Shown here piece after piece: positions 12,371 to 24,200 of a DNA stretch of 64,000 nucleotides. The stretch is from Zingiber officinale. Taxonomy: Eukaryota; Streptophyta; Magnoliopsida; Zingiberales; Zingiberaceae. Below the pieces are notes generated by a model. That model made no database searches. It was not told where the DNA came from and was given only the letters and a program-made list of their open reading frames with translations. Position 1 is the first letter of the stretch. Each line of letters starts with the position of its first letter. Position numbers and translations under genes: made by a program. The stretch spans positions 137,900,996 through 137,964,995 of the forward strand of contig NC_055990.1 of the NCBI RefSeq assembly GCF_018446385.1. Reading direction: 5' to 3'.

Positions 12371-13600
12371 CTCAAGGAAAACTCTTAAGGATAGACACAT
12401 AAATAATGGGACCCATCATTTCACTTTTTATGGGTCCCATCATTTATGTGTTTATCCTTAAGGGTGCGTTTGGTTCAAGTCATCATGTATAACCTTGGTT
12501 ATGTGATTACCAGGTAATCACATAACCAAGGTTATAGGGAATAAAACATAACCAAATGTTGTTTGGTTCAACTTAAGTAATGCAACAAAAACTTGTTTGT
12601 TTGAAGGTTTTAATGAATACCCTAGTTTAATATTTTACCGTATTACCCTAAGTTACAAAACCAACTATACATATTATTATTATTATTATTATTATTATTT
12701 ATTTATTTATTATTATTATTATTATTTATTTTTTAATATTTTTTTACTTTTCTTTTTCCTGTATATTTTTTTACTTTTTTATGTGTTTTTTTATTTTTTA
12801 ATGTTTTTATATTTTTATATTATTTATATTTATATTTTTTTTATTTTTTTACATTTTTAAAATTTTTATTTTTATTTTTAATTTTATTTTTATTTTTAAA
12901 ATTTTTATAATTTTTTTTAAATTTTTTAAATTTTTTTAAATTTTTTAAAATTTTTAAATTTTTATAATTTTTTTAAAATTTTTAAATTTTTTAAAATTTT
13001 ATTTTTTATTTTTAAAATTTTTATTTTTTTATTTTTTATTTTTAAAATTTTTATTTTTTTTATTTTTTAAATTATTTTTTTTTTTTAAATAAATCTTTAA
13101 ATTTTTTAAAACATTTTTAAAATTTTTTTTTTACATTTTTTAATAATTTTTTACATTTTTTCTCTTTTTTTCATGTTTTTTCTTATCATAGTGTATTTTT
13201 GGTAAAAAAAATTCGTTAACCCCGGAATCAACAAAAACCTTAGGGGGCGTTTGGTACGCGCGTTTTCCATTTTTATTTTCTGAAAAACGCGCGTTTTCTG
13301 GAAAATGGTGTTTGGTTTGCGTTTTCCGCGCGCGTTTTGTAAAAAATTGGCTATCGTTTTCTAGAAAAACAGAGAATGACAAAAAGTCGTTTTCTGTTTT
13401 CTAGAAAAACCTTAGTTTTCTGAGGTTTTCCGATTCCGGACTGCATGACCCTTTTGCTGACGTGTCGGGCATGAAACATTACTTGGGAATCATCGAATAC
13501 CTAAACTAAACAAGGTTTTTGTTGATAACCTTGGATGGATAATCATGTTTATCAAGAATAACCTCGAACCAAATGCACCCTAAGAGTTTTTCTTAAGATT
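12371..13600. mobile_element. Palindromic MITE interrupted by a PIF/Harbinger-like element
   Basis: The two arms of a foldback element lie at 12371-12461 and 13584-13600. The left part contains facing copies of ATGGGACCCAT / ATGGGTCCCAT and ACATAAAT / ATTTATGT with a loop near 12415. The outermost left arm (CAAGGAAAACTCTTAAGG) finds its complement only beyond 13583 (TTAAGAG... TTTTTCTTAAG). This shows that the intervening DNA was inserted later. Confidence 0.65.
12462..13580. mobile_element. PIF/Harbinger-like non-autonomous element, TSD TAA
   Basis: The termini are inverted repeats: GGGTGCGTTTGGTTC at the left and its near complement GAACCAAATGCACCC at the right. Each is flanked by TAA (12459-12461, 13581-13583), the 3-bp target of this superfamily. 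A subterminal inverted pair (AACAAAAACCTT / AAGGTTTTTGTTG) lies at about 13226 and 13517. The interior is an ATT microsatellite (about 12672-12727), a long T-rich low-complexity tract to about 13180, and a GC-rich GTTTTC/ACGCGCG segment at 13241-13440 starting GGGGGCGTTTGG that may be a further nested element. No transposase is present. Confidence 0.75.
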
Positions 13601-15275
13601 TTTCCTTAAGAATATCATTTTTCTTTTTAGTTTATTTAGAAGCATGTGATAAATCAACAACAATCAATCTTCTATAACTCCACACATTATTAACTTGTCG
13701 ACGTCTTAACCAAATCATTAGCGAGACTACTGTTTCTAAAAATGTGTTGGTAATCAACTTCAACATCTAGTACCCTTGGATTAGCAAGGAGAACAACTAA
13801 AATAAAATATTAATCACAATTAATTTAAATCAGCAAGATTAACAAACGACAATTTGGTGCTACCATTGCAAATCATTATTCTTCCACATTCACGATCATT
13901 ATATTTGTGACAATATTTTTGTAAAACCTTGTAAGCAACTTGCTATTGAATCTAGAAATTTAAGATGAAATTTAAGGTTGACAGGAGTGAAAACGAATTT
14001 GAACCTGAATTTTTCAGATCGACTCTAAAAATATTTAATTTGTACTTAAAATTATCAAATTCAAGTCAAATTTAAACTCGTAACATTTTATTCAAACTTT
14101 AATCGAACTTTAATTATTTTTACATAATTTTATTTTAAATATATTTAAGATCCAAATAATTTAAATTTAAGTCATTTTAAGCTATAATTTATTTATGCTC
14201 GAATCAAAGTTTAAACAATTTAAATTTGAACTTGAATTTTATTTCACACAGGGAAGTGAACTTTGGAAGTGAGTTATTGAATGTAGAATTTTAAGGTGGA
14301 CTTGATTGGGGGGTTTTGGGTAATTTGATCTGGGAATCATATTTAGGTCTTCAAAGGGAAATCAGGTTTCCTCCATTCCCATTAGCATGCATACTTCTTG
14401 TTTATTGACCTGTCCCAGTACCACCACGTTATTGGCAAGCTCCTCTTTATTTTTCTTTTTAGTTTTAAAGCTTTTCTTTCATTTTGATCATTTATGTTTA
14501 TCCTATCAGAAATATAATTAATCAACTAGAGTCAAGTGGAAAGGCAAGTAGGAAATGTCTATTGTACCAAATTGCTTTCTTTCCTGACTTTATTTTCTTC
14601 TTGAATTGATTGCTGATAATATAGCTCGTTGATTGAATTATATTAGGAAAGGTGATAAAAGTTTCTTTTTATAATATACGTATAGAAGAATTGGAAGGTC
14701 CTTTTAATGAAGGTAGATTCTAAATCCAAAGTACTTGCCAACTAAGCTAATTAACATTGAGAGGGTATTCCGATCTGTACAAAGACCATTATGGGTCACA
14801 ATCATCCACTAGAATGTCCTTGTGAAGGAAAACACTCCATTCTAGTTGATTCATTCCTTTTCCAAGTCGTCATGGCAACCAAACAAATGTTATGGCTACT
14901 TAAAAATATAAGAAAATGACGACTGCTCTTGATAGCCTGCATAATCACCCACCCAAATACAGAACAGCTCTCTGCTCTATCAATTACCAAAAGGGCACAG
15001 ACAAAACAATAATGGTAACACAAGGAAATCGAATTACCACGACTTAGACAGATCTGTTCTCTAGACAAATTTATCTGTTAGTGTTTTCTAAACAAGTTAT
15101 CAGTAGTTCAAGATTCATTACCCAACATCCAGAGAGATGCATCCAATATATAACACTAAAAGCCCACAAATTTCAAGTGAGTCGGTTATAGCCTGAGCCC
15201 CGATGGAAGGTTTTTAGATTCAAAAGTGCACCTCAGGTAAAATAGCTAATTCTTGCCAAGAGCTGGTTCTTAAAT
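13601..15275. other. Intergenic DNA and 3' UTR of the caprin-like gene
   Basis: AT-rich spacer with no coding signal. Roughly 15075-15275 probably belongs to the 3' UTR of the minus-strand gene that ends at 15276. Confidence 0.45.
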
Positions 15276-18200
15276 CTAGGCACTAGCATCCAACTCAATG
15301 TCTGAAGGGACTTGACTTCCATGATTAGTATAATTAGCTGAACCACCAGATCGACCCCCTCTCCCCTTCGCATTATAATAGTTTCTAGGGTAGTAGTTAG
15401 AGTCATAGTACTGACTCCGGCCATTCTGGTAACTGCCGTTCCCACCTCGGCCACCACGACCACCACCACGATAACCCCTCCGGCCTCCAGGACCGCCTAT
15501 GCCACCATGAATTGCACCTCGAGTATTGTGGTAAGGCCTACGCGAATGATATTGGTGTTCTTTCTGCTCCACATCCCTAGGATTTAGATTTTCTGAAACT
15601 ATTTCTGGATTTTCAAACTCTTGATTGAAGACAGCAACTGCTGGAGAGCTAACAGTGTCCAGTTCATCCTGCAAGTGGAACAAAAAGACAGAAAGATGTA
15701 GAAAATTGAAGATCAATTTTACTTGGGACAGAAAAGGATTGGGTTGCAGTGGTTACAGTGAGTAGCTGTTCATCAGCAAGGCTAACTTCATGATCAGGGT
15801 AAACATCATTTGGTTGAAAGTCTTGCTGTTCATCCTCCTGCAGGACAACAAACATCAGATTTCACTTTGTTCTACAAGTATTTTTAAACAAGCAAGATTC
15901 TCATTTCAAAAAAATAAAAAATAAAAAATAGAGAAAATATTTGACGCTAGCAATAGCTATAAGTCAAAACAAAGGTATTGTCAGCAATACAAGGCATTAA
16001 CAATAGATATCAACCAAGATTTAAGAGTAATTGTAGACAAGGATGGTTTCATACTTTCTTTATCTAATGGCATGTTTATATAATAAAGGCATTGTTTTGA
16101 ACAAGAGCCTGTCTAATATGAGAAAGGAGATCCATTCTAGTTTGTCTTATTCTCCAATTCCCCCACCAACTTCTTCCGTCGCTTCCCATTTTTAATCCTT
16201 CAATTAGTACCATAGCAAACTGATTCAATACTTCTGGCTCACCTTCTTCCTCTTCTCTTCTCCTTTCCAGATATCCATTTTCTTTTGCCTCCCTCCCATC
16301 TCTTCCTCTTCTCGAATACACTAACTTGTCTTCTATATTCACCCTGACCCTTTTTCCAAGTACTCATTCTACATTTTATGACTTTCCCCTATATCAACAG
16401 CCATCTCTCTATGCTATTCATACACTCTTGGGCATAGCATAGACAGAGCTCACAGCTAATTGCTATTTGGCCTTCTCATCCTCACCATTGCTCATTCCCC
16501 AACTTTAGCCACTTAAATGCTCAAACCTGACGCAAACCCTGAATCAGGTATGTTTCTCAAAATCAAATCTATTTTTGTTACTTATTGAGGTGTAGCGTGC
16601 AGACAGAATGGAAGTGGCACGCTTCGCTGAATGCTGGATGGATAGCAGAAATAGTCAATGTATACAGATTAGAGTCAACATTTAGGTAGATCAATATAAT
16701 AGTGTTACAGATTAACTACTTATAAATACTATATAAGTATGTGGCATTGGATCAATTAAACTAATCTCTCTTCTACAGAAAAAAAAAAAGAGTTCACATT
16801 GAATAGTTTACATTTTCTCTCAGGTCTAATTACTGGGAAGAAAATTTGGAAGAGGTAAAAGACAGCCTCACAAAATTGTATATGCAACTCCATTTATGCA
16901 TATTTTTGTCCCTTTCCCTCCTCTCCATATATTCCATCATAGAAAAGCTAAGGAAGAAGAGTCATTGTGTGGAAAAAAAACACAACATATAAAGGATAAA
17001 TTTACATGCCTTGGTGCTGCATATAGAAGAGTTTTGATTTAAAACCATGAACCACTAGATGCGGTGGAATAAATGTGTAGTACCAAGGAACACCCCTTAA
17101 AAAGTTAAACCTAAACATGCTACAGCACATCTATTTCTTGTGTCACTTTCATCAAATAGAAATCTGTTAAAAAATTTACATCTTTCTAACGAATGGTTGA
17201 CAATGGAAGGTGTGTGCAAATTTTGACATCTAAATTTTCAAGCGCATCTAAATTTTCAAGTGCATCTCTAGAGTTTAAGAGAAAGAATGACAAATTCCAC
17301 AGGAAACACCTAAAAAACATCGAATGGCAGCAGAAGACACAGCAACAAAAGGTTATTACAGTTACAAATAAAAAAAAAAAAACAGCCCGGTGCACGAAGC
17401 TCCCGCCATGTGGGGTCCCGAGGAAGGATCCATTGTACGCAGTCTTACCCTGCTTTTTTTGCAAGAGACTGTTTCCAGGATTCGAACCCGTGACCTTTTG
17501 ATCACATGACAACAACTTTACCGTTACGCCAAGGCTCCCCTTCATTACAATTACAAATAAAATTTTATTTAATTTTACTTTTTTATATATTCAGATTTAG
17601 CTTAACTTTATTCCATGTTTACTGTTACAAGATTGAATCTAATGCTAGATTTTCCTGAAGGATAGTTGCGGACAGAATAGGAGCAAGATAAATTCAACAA
17701 ATGGATCATCCTACTTCAGTTGTTTCATCTGATGGAAAGATCAGTAAAAGGACAGCCTGGTGCACGAAGCTCCCGCCATACGGGGTTCCGGGGAAGAATC
17801 CATTGTACGCAACCTTACCTGCTTTTTGCAAGAGGTTGTTTCCAGGATTCGAACCCGTGGCCTTTTGATCACATGGCAACAACTTTTCCGTTGCACCAAG
17901 GCCCCCCTTCATCTGATGGAAAGATCAGTATTTGAATGAATAAATTTGAGCATCTATCCTTTGTAACTCATCCACCACTACAGTGAAAACTAATTGAAAC
18001 TTGGTGAAGATTAAAAAAAGTCATCTATGTCTCTCTCTCCATATGCATTCAATAGAATAACTCAAAGAAAATTTCATTTGTCATCCTTTCCCCGCATTCT
18101 TCAATTGTTCACATATCCTTGTTTTTCCACTTTTTATGAGGAAGGAAACAATGAAAAAGATGGAACTCCGAAGAAAGAAAGAATCTAGGTCCTACAAGAA

Positions 18201-21200
18201 ACCCATCTGTTGTTACAAAAATAGTAAAGAATAAAACTAAGATATTTTAACATGGAAAACGAATTATTAGATTGCTTAAATAATATTAGCATTTAGCAAA
18301 CCTGGAATCTCTTTTGCAGGCAGCAGAAGAAACATGTTAACAGTATTAGATATTAGGTATTGTGAATTTCATGGTTTCAAGCAGCGATAGGTAGTAGTCA
18401 GCATCGTTAACATATAGCATTCAAATTGTTGACCAATATATGGGTAAAATTCACTGTGTCGTCGTAGTGACACAAGTTTGGTGGTACCAACTAAGATAAG
18501 CCTGTCTCAACTAGTCTCGTTCTGTTGCATCCCATGACTAATCATTTGATTTTGTCACAAAAAACAAGATGCAATATGCGGGAAGGCAAAGCGAGGAAAG
18601 ACCAATCAAAGCACATCATTAATAAAGAAGAGCAGTGAAATCAGAGTAGGAGAAAAGAATATGTTTCCATGTTCTATAGTCAAGTTTTCTGTGGTTGATC
18701 GAGATATACATACATATTACATGAACAAACCAATTCCAATACTAGATGTCCTAAGAGCATTATTTAGTCTAGGTTTCAGAAAATTCTCATAGAATGTTAA
18801 AGGATCTAATGCTCTCATTTGATTTTCGACCCTCATTTTGGTATAGTAAGGCATAATCATTAGTGTTTTTTTATAATATTTTTACTCTTAAAAGTTTAAT
18901 TCAATTGACAATTTAATTGCTATAGGCTTATAAAACTTAAGTTGAAGATGAACATAAAATTAAAATTCATTTAAGTTAATCACAACATATTTTGAAGTGT
19001 GTCCGCATTTCAGTTCAGTCTGAGATTGAAACTACAAAATGGCATTTAAACCTTTGCAGATTTATTTCCATAAAGATACAGAACTATATATAACTATATA
19101 TATCTATAATCATTCCTTGTTATTTAATACAATCTGTTTCTTCATAGAATTAGATCCCCATTTCAAGGTCAAAGTTTTCCAACTCAGGATCCCCTTAGGG
19201 GGTGATTAATGACCTCCCCTCCTGTCTTTCAATACTTTTCCTCCGACCCTACCACTCTTATCTTTTTCTTCCTTGGCTTTATCATAGTATCATATCCCCA
19301 TTTCAAGGGTCAGAAAGAGAGATCTGTTTTCACACCCAGGACCTTATTGCAGTTGTTGTATGTGTCACTTTTAGGAGAAGGCCACTTGAGAGACTTTCTT
19401 GTGAGATAATTTTTTCCTCCAAGTTCCATTTCATCTTTTTCTTCTTTCTTTATTGTCATTTATTCTCTCTTTATCCTCTCAATTATTGATGCTTTAATTT
19501 GAGGTTGAGCGGATTATTAGTTGTATGCTTTGTTAACTACTTAAATCTTTTTCACCTACATGTGAATATTATATAATTTTTCCATTTCATTATGGTCATT
19601 TTTTAATGTAGTTATATAACAAACAAGACAGATAGTATCTATGCTCCAACATAAAGAGTGTTAAGAGCATTAGATATTAAGCTTTGTGTAGTTGCATATA
19701 AGTATTTTAGATCTCGAGTTTCTACTTAAATCCTACATGTATACGTAATAATTCCCTTATGGCATAATATAATATGTTTCCTTTATCAAACTTAACGAAG
19801 CAAAGTGATATTATCCATGATTGATCAAGTTAGCATCAAGTTCCAAAAGTAACTCATGCGACTGCTGGCAACGGGTATCATATAATACCAATCCAAATTT
19901 GGTTGGCATGATGGAGGTGATAACCATATTATGTTGCTAAATTAGAATCTTGCTTAAGTTGAGGTGGTAGAAACTTTGCCGGTGAACTTTTATAAATCTC
20001 CCTATCTGACCATATTATTAACCCAGACCAGATCACTGATAAAATAGAGATGCATTATCTTGGTTTGCATGGTTTCAACAACTAAAGCTGAGTTACCCTT
20101 TTTTATCAATAAAAATATCTACTATAACTAAAACTATAGGCATGATGTTTCCCAGGAGTAAATTTAGGTATCAAAATATACTCCTATGAACAAAAACCTC
20201 ATCAACCAAGTATAGATATAATTATTCCAAAAAAAAAAGAGAGAAAGATTTGAAGCCATTTCTTGATGGACAGGTGATGATAGCAAAATCTGCTGCATGA
20301 TCTTAATTAAACTTTGAAAGGGAACCTACCCATATTCCATAGTCTCAACTATAAAGAAACTAGAAAATAAGTCAGCAACAAGCAGAAATCTCAGACATAT
20401 AAATGAGAAGTTTTCCAGATAGAATTTGTATGATATTATAAAAGGTTAGACCTTCCATGAAACCTGGAACCTACAATTGTCTCCATAAAGAGTGATAGGA
20501 GCAAAAAAAAGGAACTTGGCATTAGTAGATTAGATGTATTGCAGCAGCATCCATATGAATATATGTGCCTCAACTGCTAATCTCGAGGGTATATCTCCCA
20601 AAAGAAAAAATAATCAACAAAACATAAATGTTATAATATTGTTTAAATGATTTAAACAATGAGAGAGGCATCTTTTATAGGCCTTATAATAACCAAATCT
20701 CATACGACTCAGGCAAAGTAGACTAAGTTTGCTTGATATAATAAAAGGAAAAATATGGATTAATATTTTGGTAACTTGGCAAGTTAAATAAATATACATT
20801 AGAATTGATTTTTCTCACAATATGAGTCAAAGAAATGAACAACAATTGCAGCAAAAGGTATTCATCCCCAAGTTATGTAAAGGAAGGTAAATCACTAGCT
20901 AGGGGTTGGGAAGAGTTTTTTTCCCGAGGGCATGTGCCCATCAGGAATTGATCCCCTACACATTGTAGCAAATTTATCACCCTCTAGCCAACTGGACACC
21001 CCCGTGGGGACAAAGAAATGAACATCAATGAACTTAGAGAAATATTCATAAGAGTGCTCAAATTTATGAACAGCTTCACATAATTTACTATATTTACTTG
21101 TAGTCAGTAGGTAGACAAGCTCAAAAACAATATGGTTAATTGGCAAACCATGGAGCCAAAAAAGCTGGATACATCATAATAATCATTCCTCAATGTAAAC

Positions 21201-24200
21201 CCCCTAAAAACTAGCATGTCTCTCTTAGATGCTCGATAGAATTCTTGTATCAAGGAAAGAAAAACAGATAAAAAAAACTAACTCAAGGCTTGTTGTTGTA
21301 GGCCTCATGGGAAAAATGCAGTTTGGAGGAGCAATAGGGCTGTTGATGATGTAGCAGTTTTGTCACCGTTCTCTTTTTTAGCAATAAATGTAAGATCCCA
21401 CAAGGCTCACCCTCTTCAATCACATAAAATGGAATATGTGAAGAAACATAAAATGGAAAAAGACTCTTTCTAGCATAGGAACCATCCTATGTTTGAGTGA
21501 AGCGATAGAACTAGTGCTTGGGTTAAACCTGCTTCTTTGCGGTGTTTGATTTCTAGGGAGTATTTCTCTTTCTACTCTAGTTAGGTTTTTTTTTCTAATA
21601 TAAATTAAGTATCAATATAAAGAAAATATATACGACTCCTAGAATTAAGTAGTAAAAGTTAAAAGATGAGAAACAAAATATATTTAAGGAGAAGATAGGA
21701 ATACAAGCATTACATAAAAAACTCTAATACGATATGGGATAAGATAGCATCAAAATTGAAAATAATAGCTAAAAGTGTACTAATCAAAGGGACAAACACG
21801 TAAGAAATCTTGGTGGTGGAGGAATGAGAAAGTATAAGAGAAAGTGAAGAAAAAACAAACAACGTATAAGAAATTATATATTTGTAATATTGAGGAAAAC
21901 TTTAAAAAAAATATACAAAATCTAAGAAAGAGATTATAAAAAAGTAGTGAATGAAGAAAAAAATGAAACTTTTGAACAATTATATCAAAAATTGAATACA
22001 AAAGAAGGGGAAAGAGACATTTATAAAATAGCTAAAGTCAAGATCTAAAATTTTGACCCGTGCCAAGGTTTTGGTCCTGAACGGAACGATACAGTTTCGG
22101 TACCGTATCGTGCCGTGCCAATATAGTTTCAGTATTTTTTAAATAAAAAATATATTAATTAAAAAAATAAAATATTTAACATAAATATTTAAAAAATAAA
22201 CAAAATAAACAATATAACAAATAATCTTTAAAAAAAGGGAAAAGATATGAAAATAGATAGATAAATAAATAAATAAATAAAAAATTTATTATAATTTTTA
22301 AATTAAAATAAATAGAATATAAAATTAGTTAGATAATTTTATTAGGGTTTAATAAAACTTCTTTAAATTATCTCCATCATACATAGCAGTTGATTAAAAT
22401 AATTAATCTAAGTTTAATTTTTTTTAAAAATTCTGAAATCTAACACCACTCGCAAGATCGCGCAACTTCGGTGCTGCTGCGAGGTTGCACGACCCCTCAT
22501 CTATAGTCGCTGGAATTGCATGACACCTTCGGCACGACCGCGGTGGTCGTGCAACCCCTCAGCTATGGCCGTGGGATTGCGTGACTCCTCCGGCACGATC
22601 GCAGTGGTCGTGCGACCCCTTGCGGCCGCAAGGTCGTGCGACGTCTCTGCAGCGGCAGCAGAAGGGTTAAGCGACCTCTCTACTGCTATTGCGGGGTTGA
22701 GTGACCCCTCTACCACAACCACAGGATCGTGCAACACGTCATAGCTGTCGTGGGTATGGTGTCGGGGTCGTGCCGGCACCGGTCATTTGGCAAAACGAGA
22801 TGTTTTGTCAATTTCGACCGTCTCAGCACAACGCTTTAAAACATGGCTAAAGTAAGAGAAATAAAAACAAGATATCTTATCCGAATAAAATGTATTAAAG
22901 ATAAATGCAATAGAGTACTAGTAAACAATGAAAAAAATAAAAGATGTGGAAGAAGTATTTTTATCAACTTTTTAATGAAAATTTGTGTATAAAAATTTTA
23001 ATTTTTATCGTAGAATTCAAACTTTAGAAGTAAAACAAGTTTTAAATGAAATGCACAATGAAAAAACTGTTGAATCAGATGATATTCCGATAGAAGTATG
23101 AAAGTAACTAGGCAAACAAGATATTGAATGACTTACAAAATTATTTAACATGATATTAAAAACAAAAAAAAATCTAATCAATAGAAGATAAACACTTTAG
23201 TTCCCTTATATAAGAACAAAGAAAACGTAAAAATTATACAAACTATAGGGGTATTAAACTAATGAGTTATACAATGAAACTTCGAGAAAAAGTAATAGAA
23301 AAAATTAAGAAAAAAGGCTATGGTTACCGAAAATTAATTTAGGTTTATGTCTAAAAGGTCGACAATAGAAACTATACATCTTCTTTAATGAAAAATATAG
23401 GAAGCAAAAATAAAATCTACACATGATTGACTTAGAAAAAACTTATAATAGTCCAAGAGAAATTATATGAAGAATTTTAGAAAGGGGATGTGTTAGAATA
23501 ACATATATTGAATTAATTAAAGATATGTATGAGCATATAACGACCAAAATGAAAACTTTAAACGGAGTAACTAAAGCATTTCTAATAGAGGTAGAGTTAC
23601 ATCAAGGATCAACTATAAGTTCCTATCTTTTTACACTATATGGACAAACTCACTGCATATATTCAAGAAACAATACCGTGGTACATGTTGTTTGCAGACG
23701 ATATTATTTTAGTAGATGAAACGTGAATGAGTAAATGCTAAATTAGAATCTTAGCGGGAAACACTAGAAAAGAAAGGTTTTAGGCTAAGTAGAATAAAGA
23801 AAAAATATATAGAATTTAAATTTAGCAATATTAGACGTAATGAGATAATTATTAAAATATGAGAAAACAAGTTACTTGAAACTGAGAGCTTTAAATATTT
23901 AGGATCATTTTTGCAAAACGATAGAGGGATTGAGAAATATGTCTTATATAGAATATAAAGTTGAAATGGAGAAGAGCGTCAGTGTTTTATGTGATCGTAA
24001 AATACATCTAAAATTTAAATAAAAGTTCTACAAAACCGTAGTTAAACCTACTATATTATATGGAGTTGAATGTTGGGCTATGATTCGAGCAAAATTGCAG
24101 AGATAAGGATGTTAAATGGATGTGTATATTGGTGCAGACATCGATCCTATAGTGTGGATATATGAGGATGGACAGAATAAGAAATAAAAGTATCAAAGAG

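Noticed and set aside
12597..12860. 87-codon frame rich in Tyr, Phe and Leu
   Set aside because: It is a translation of the ATT/T-rich low-complexity tract inside a MITE.
17193..17501. 102-codon frame on the plus strand
   Set aside because: Its second half is the antisense of the Au SINE, including box B; not a gene.
22501..22779. Frames of 74-92 codons on both strands in GC-rich DNA
   Set aside because: They are read-throughs of the degenerate tandem array in the hAT-like insert.
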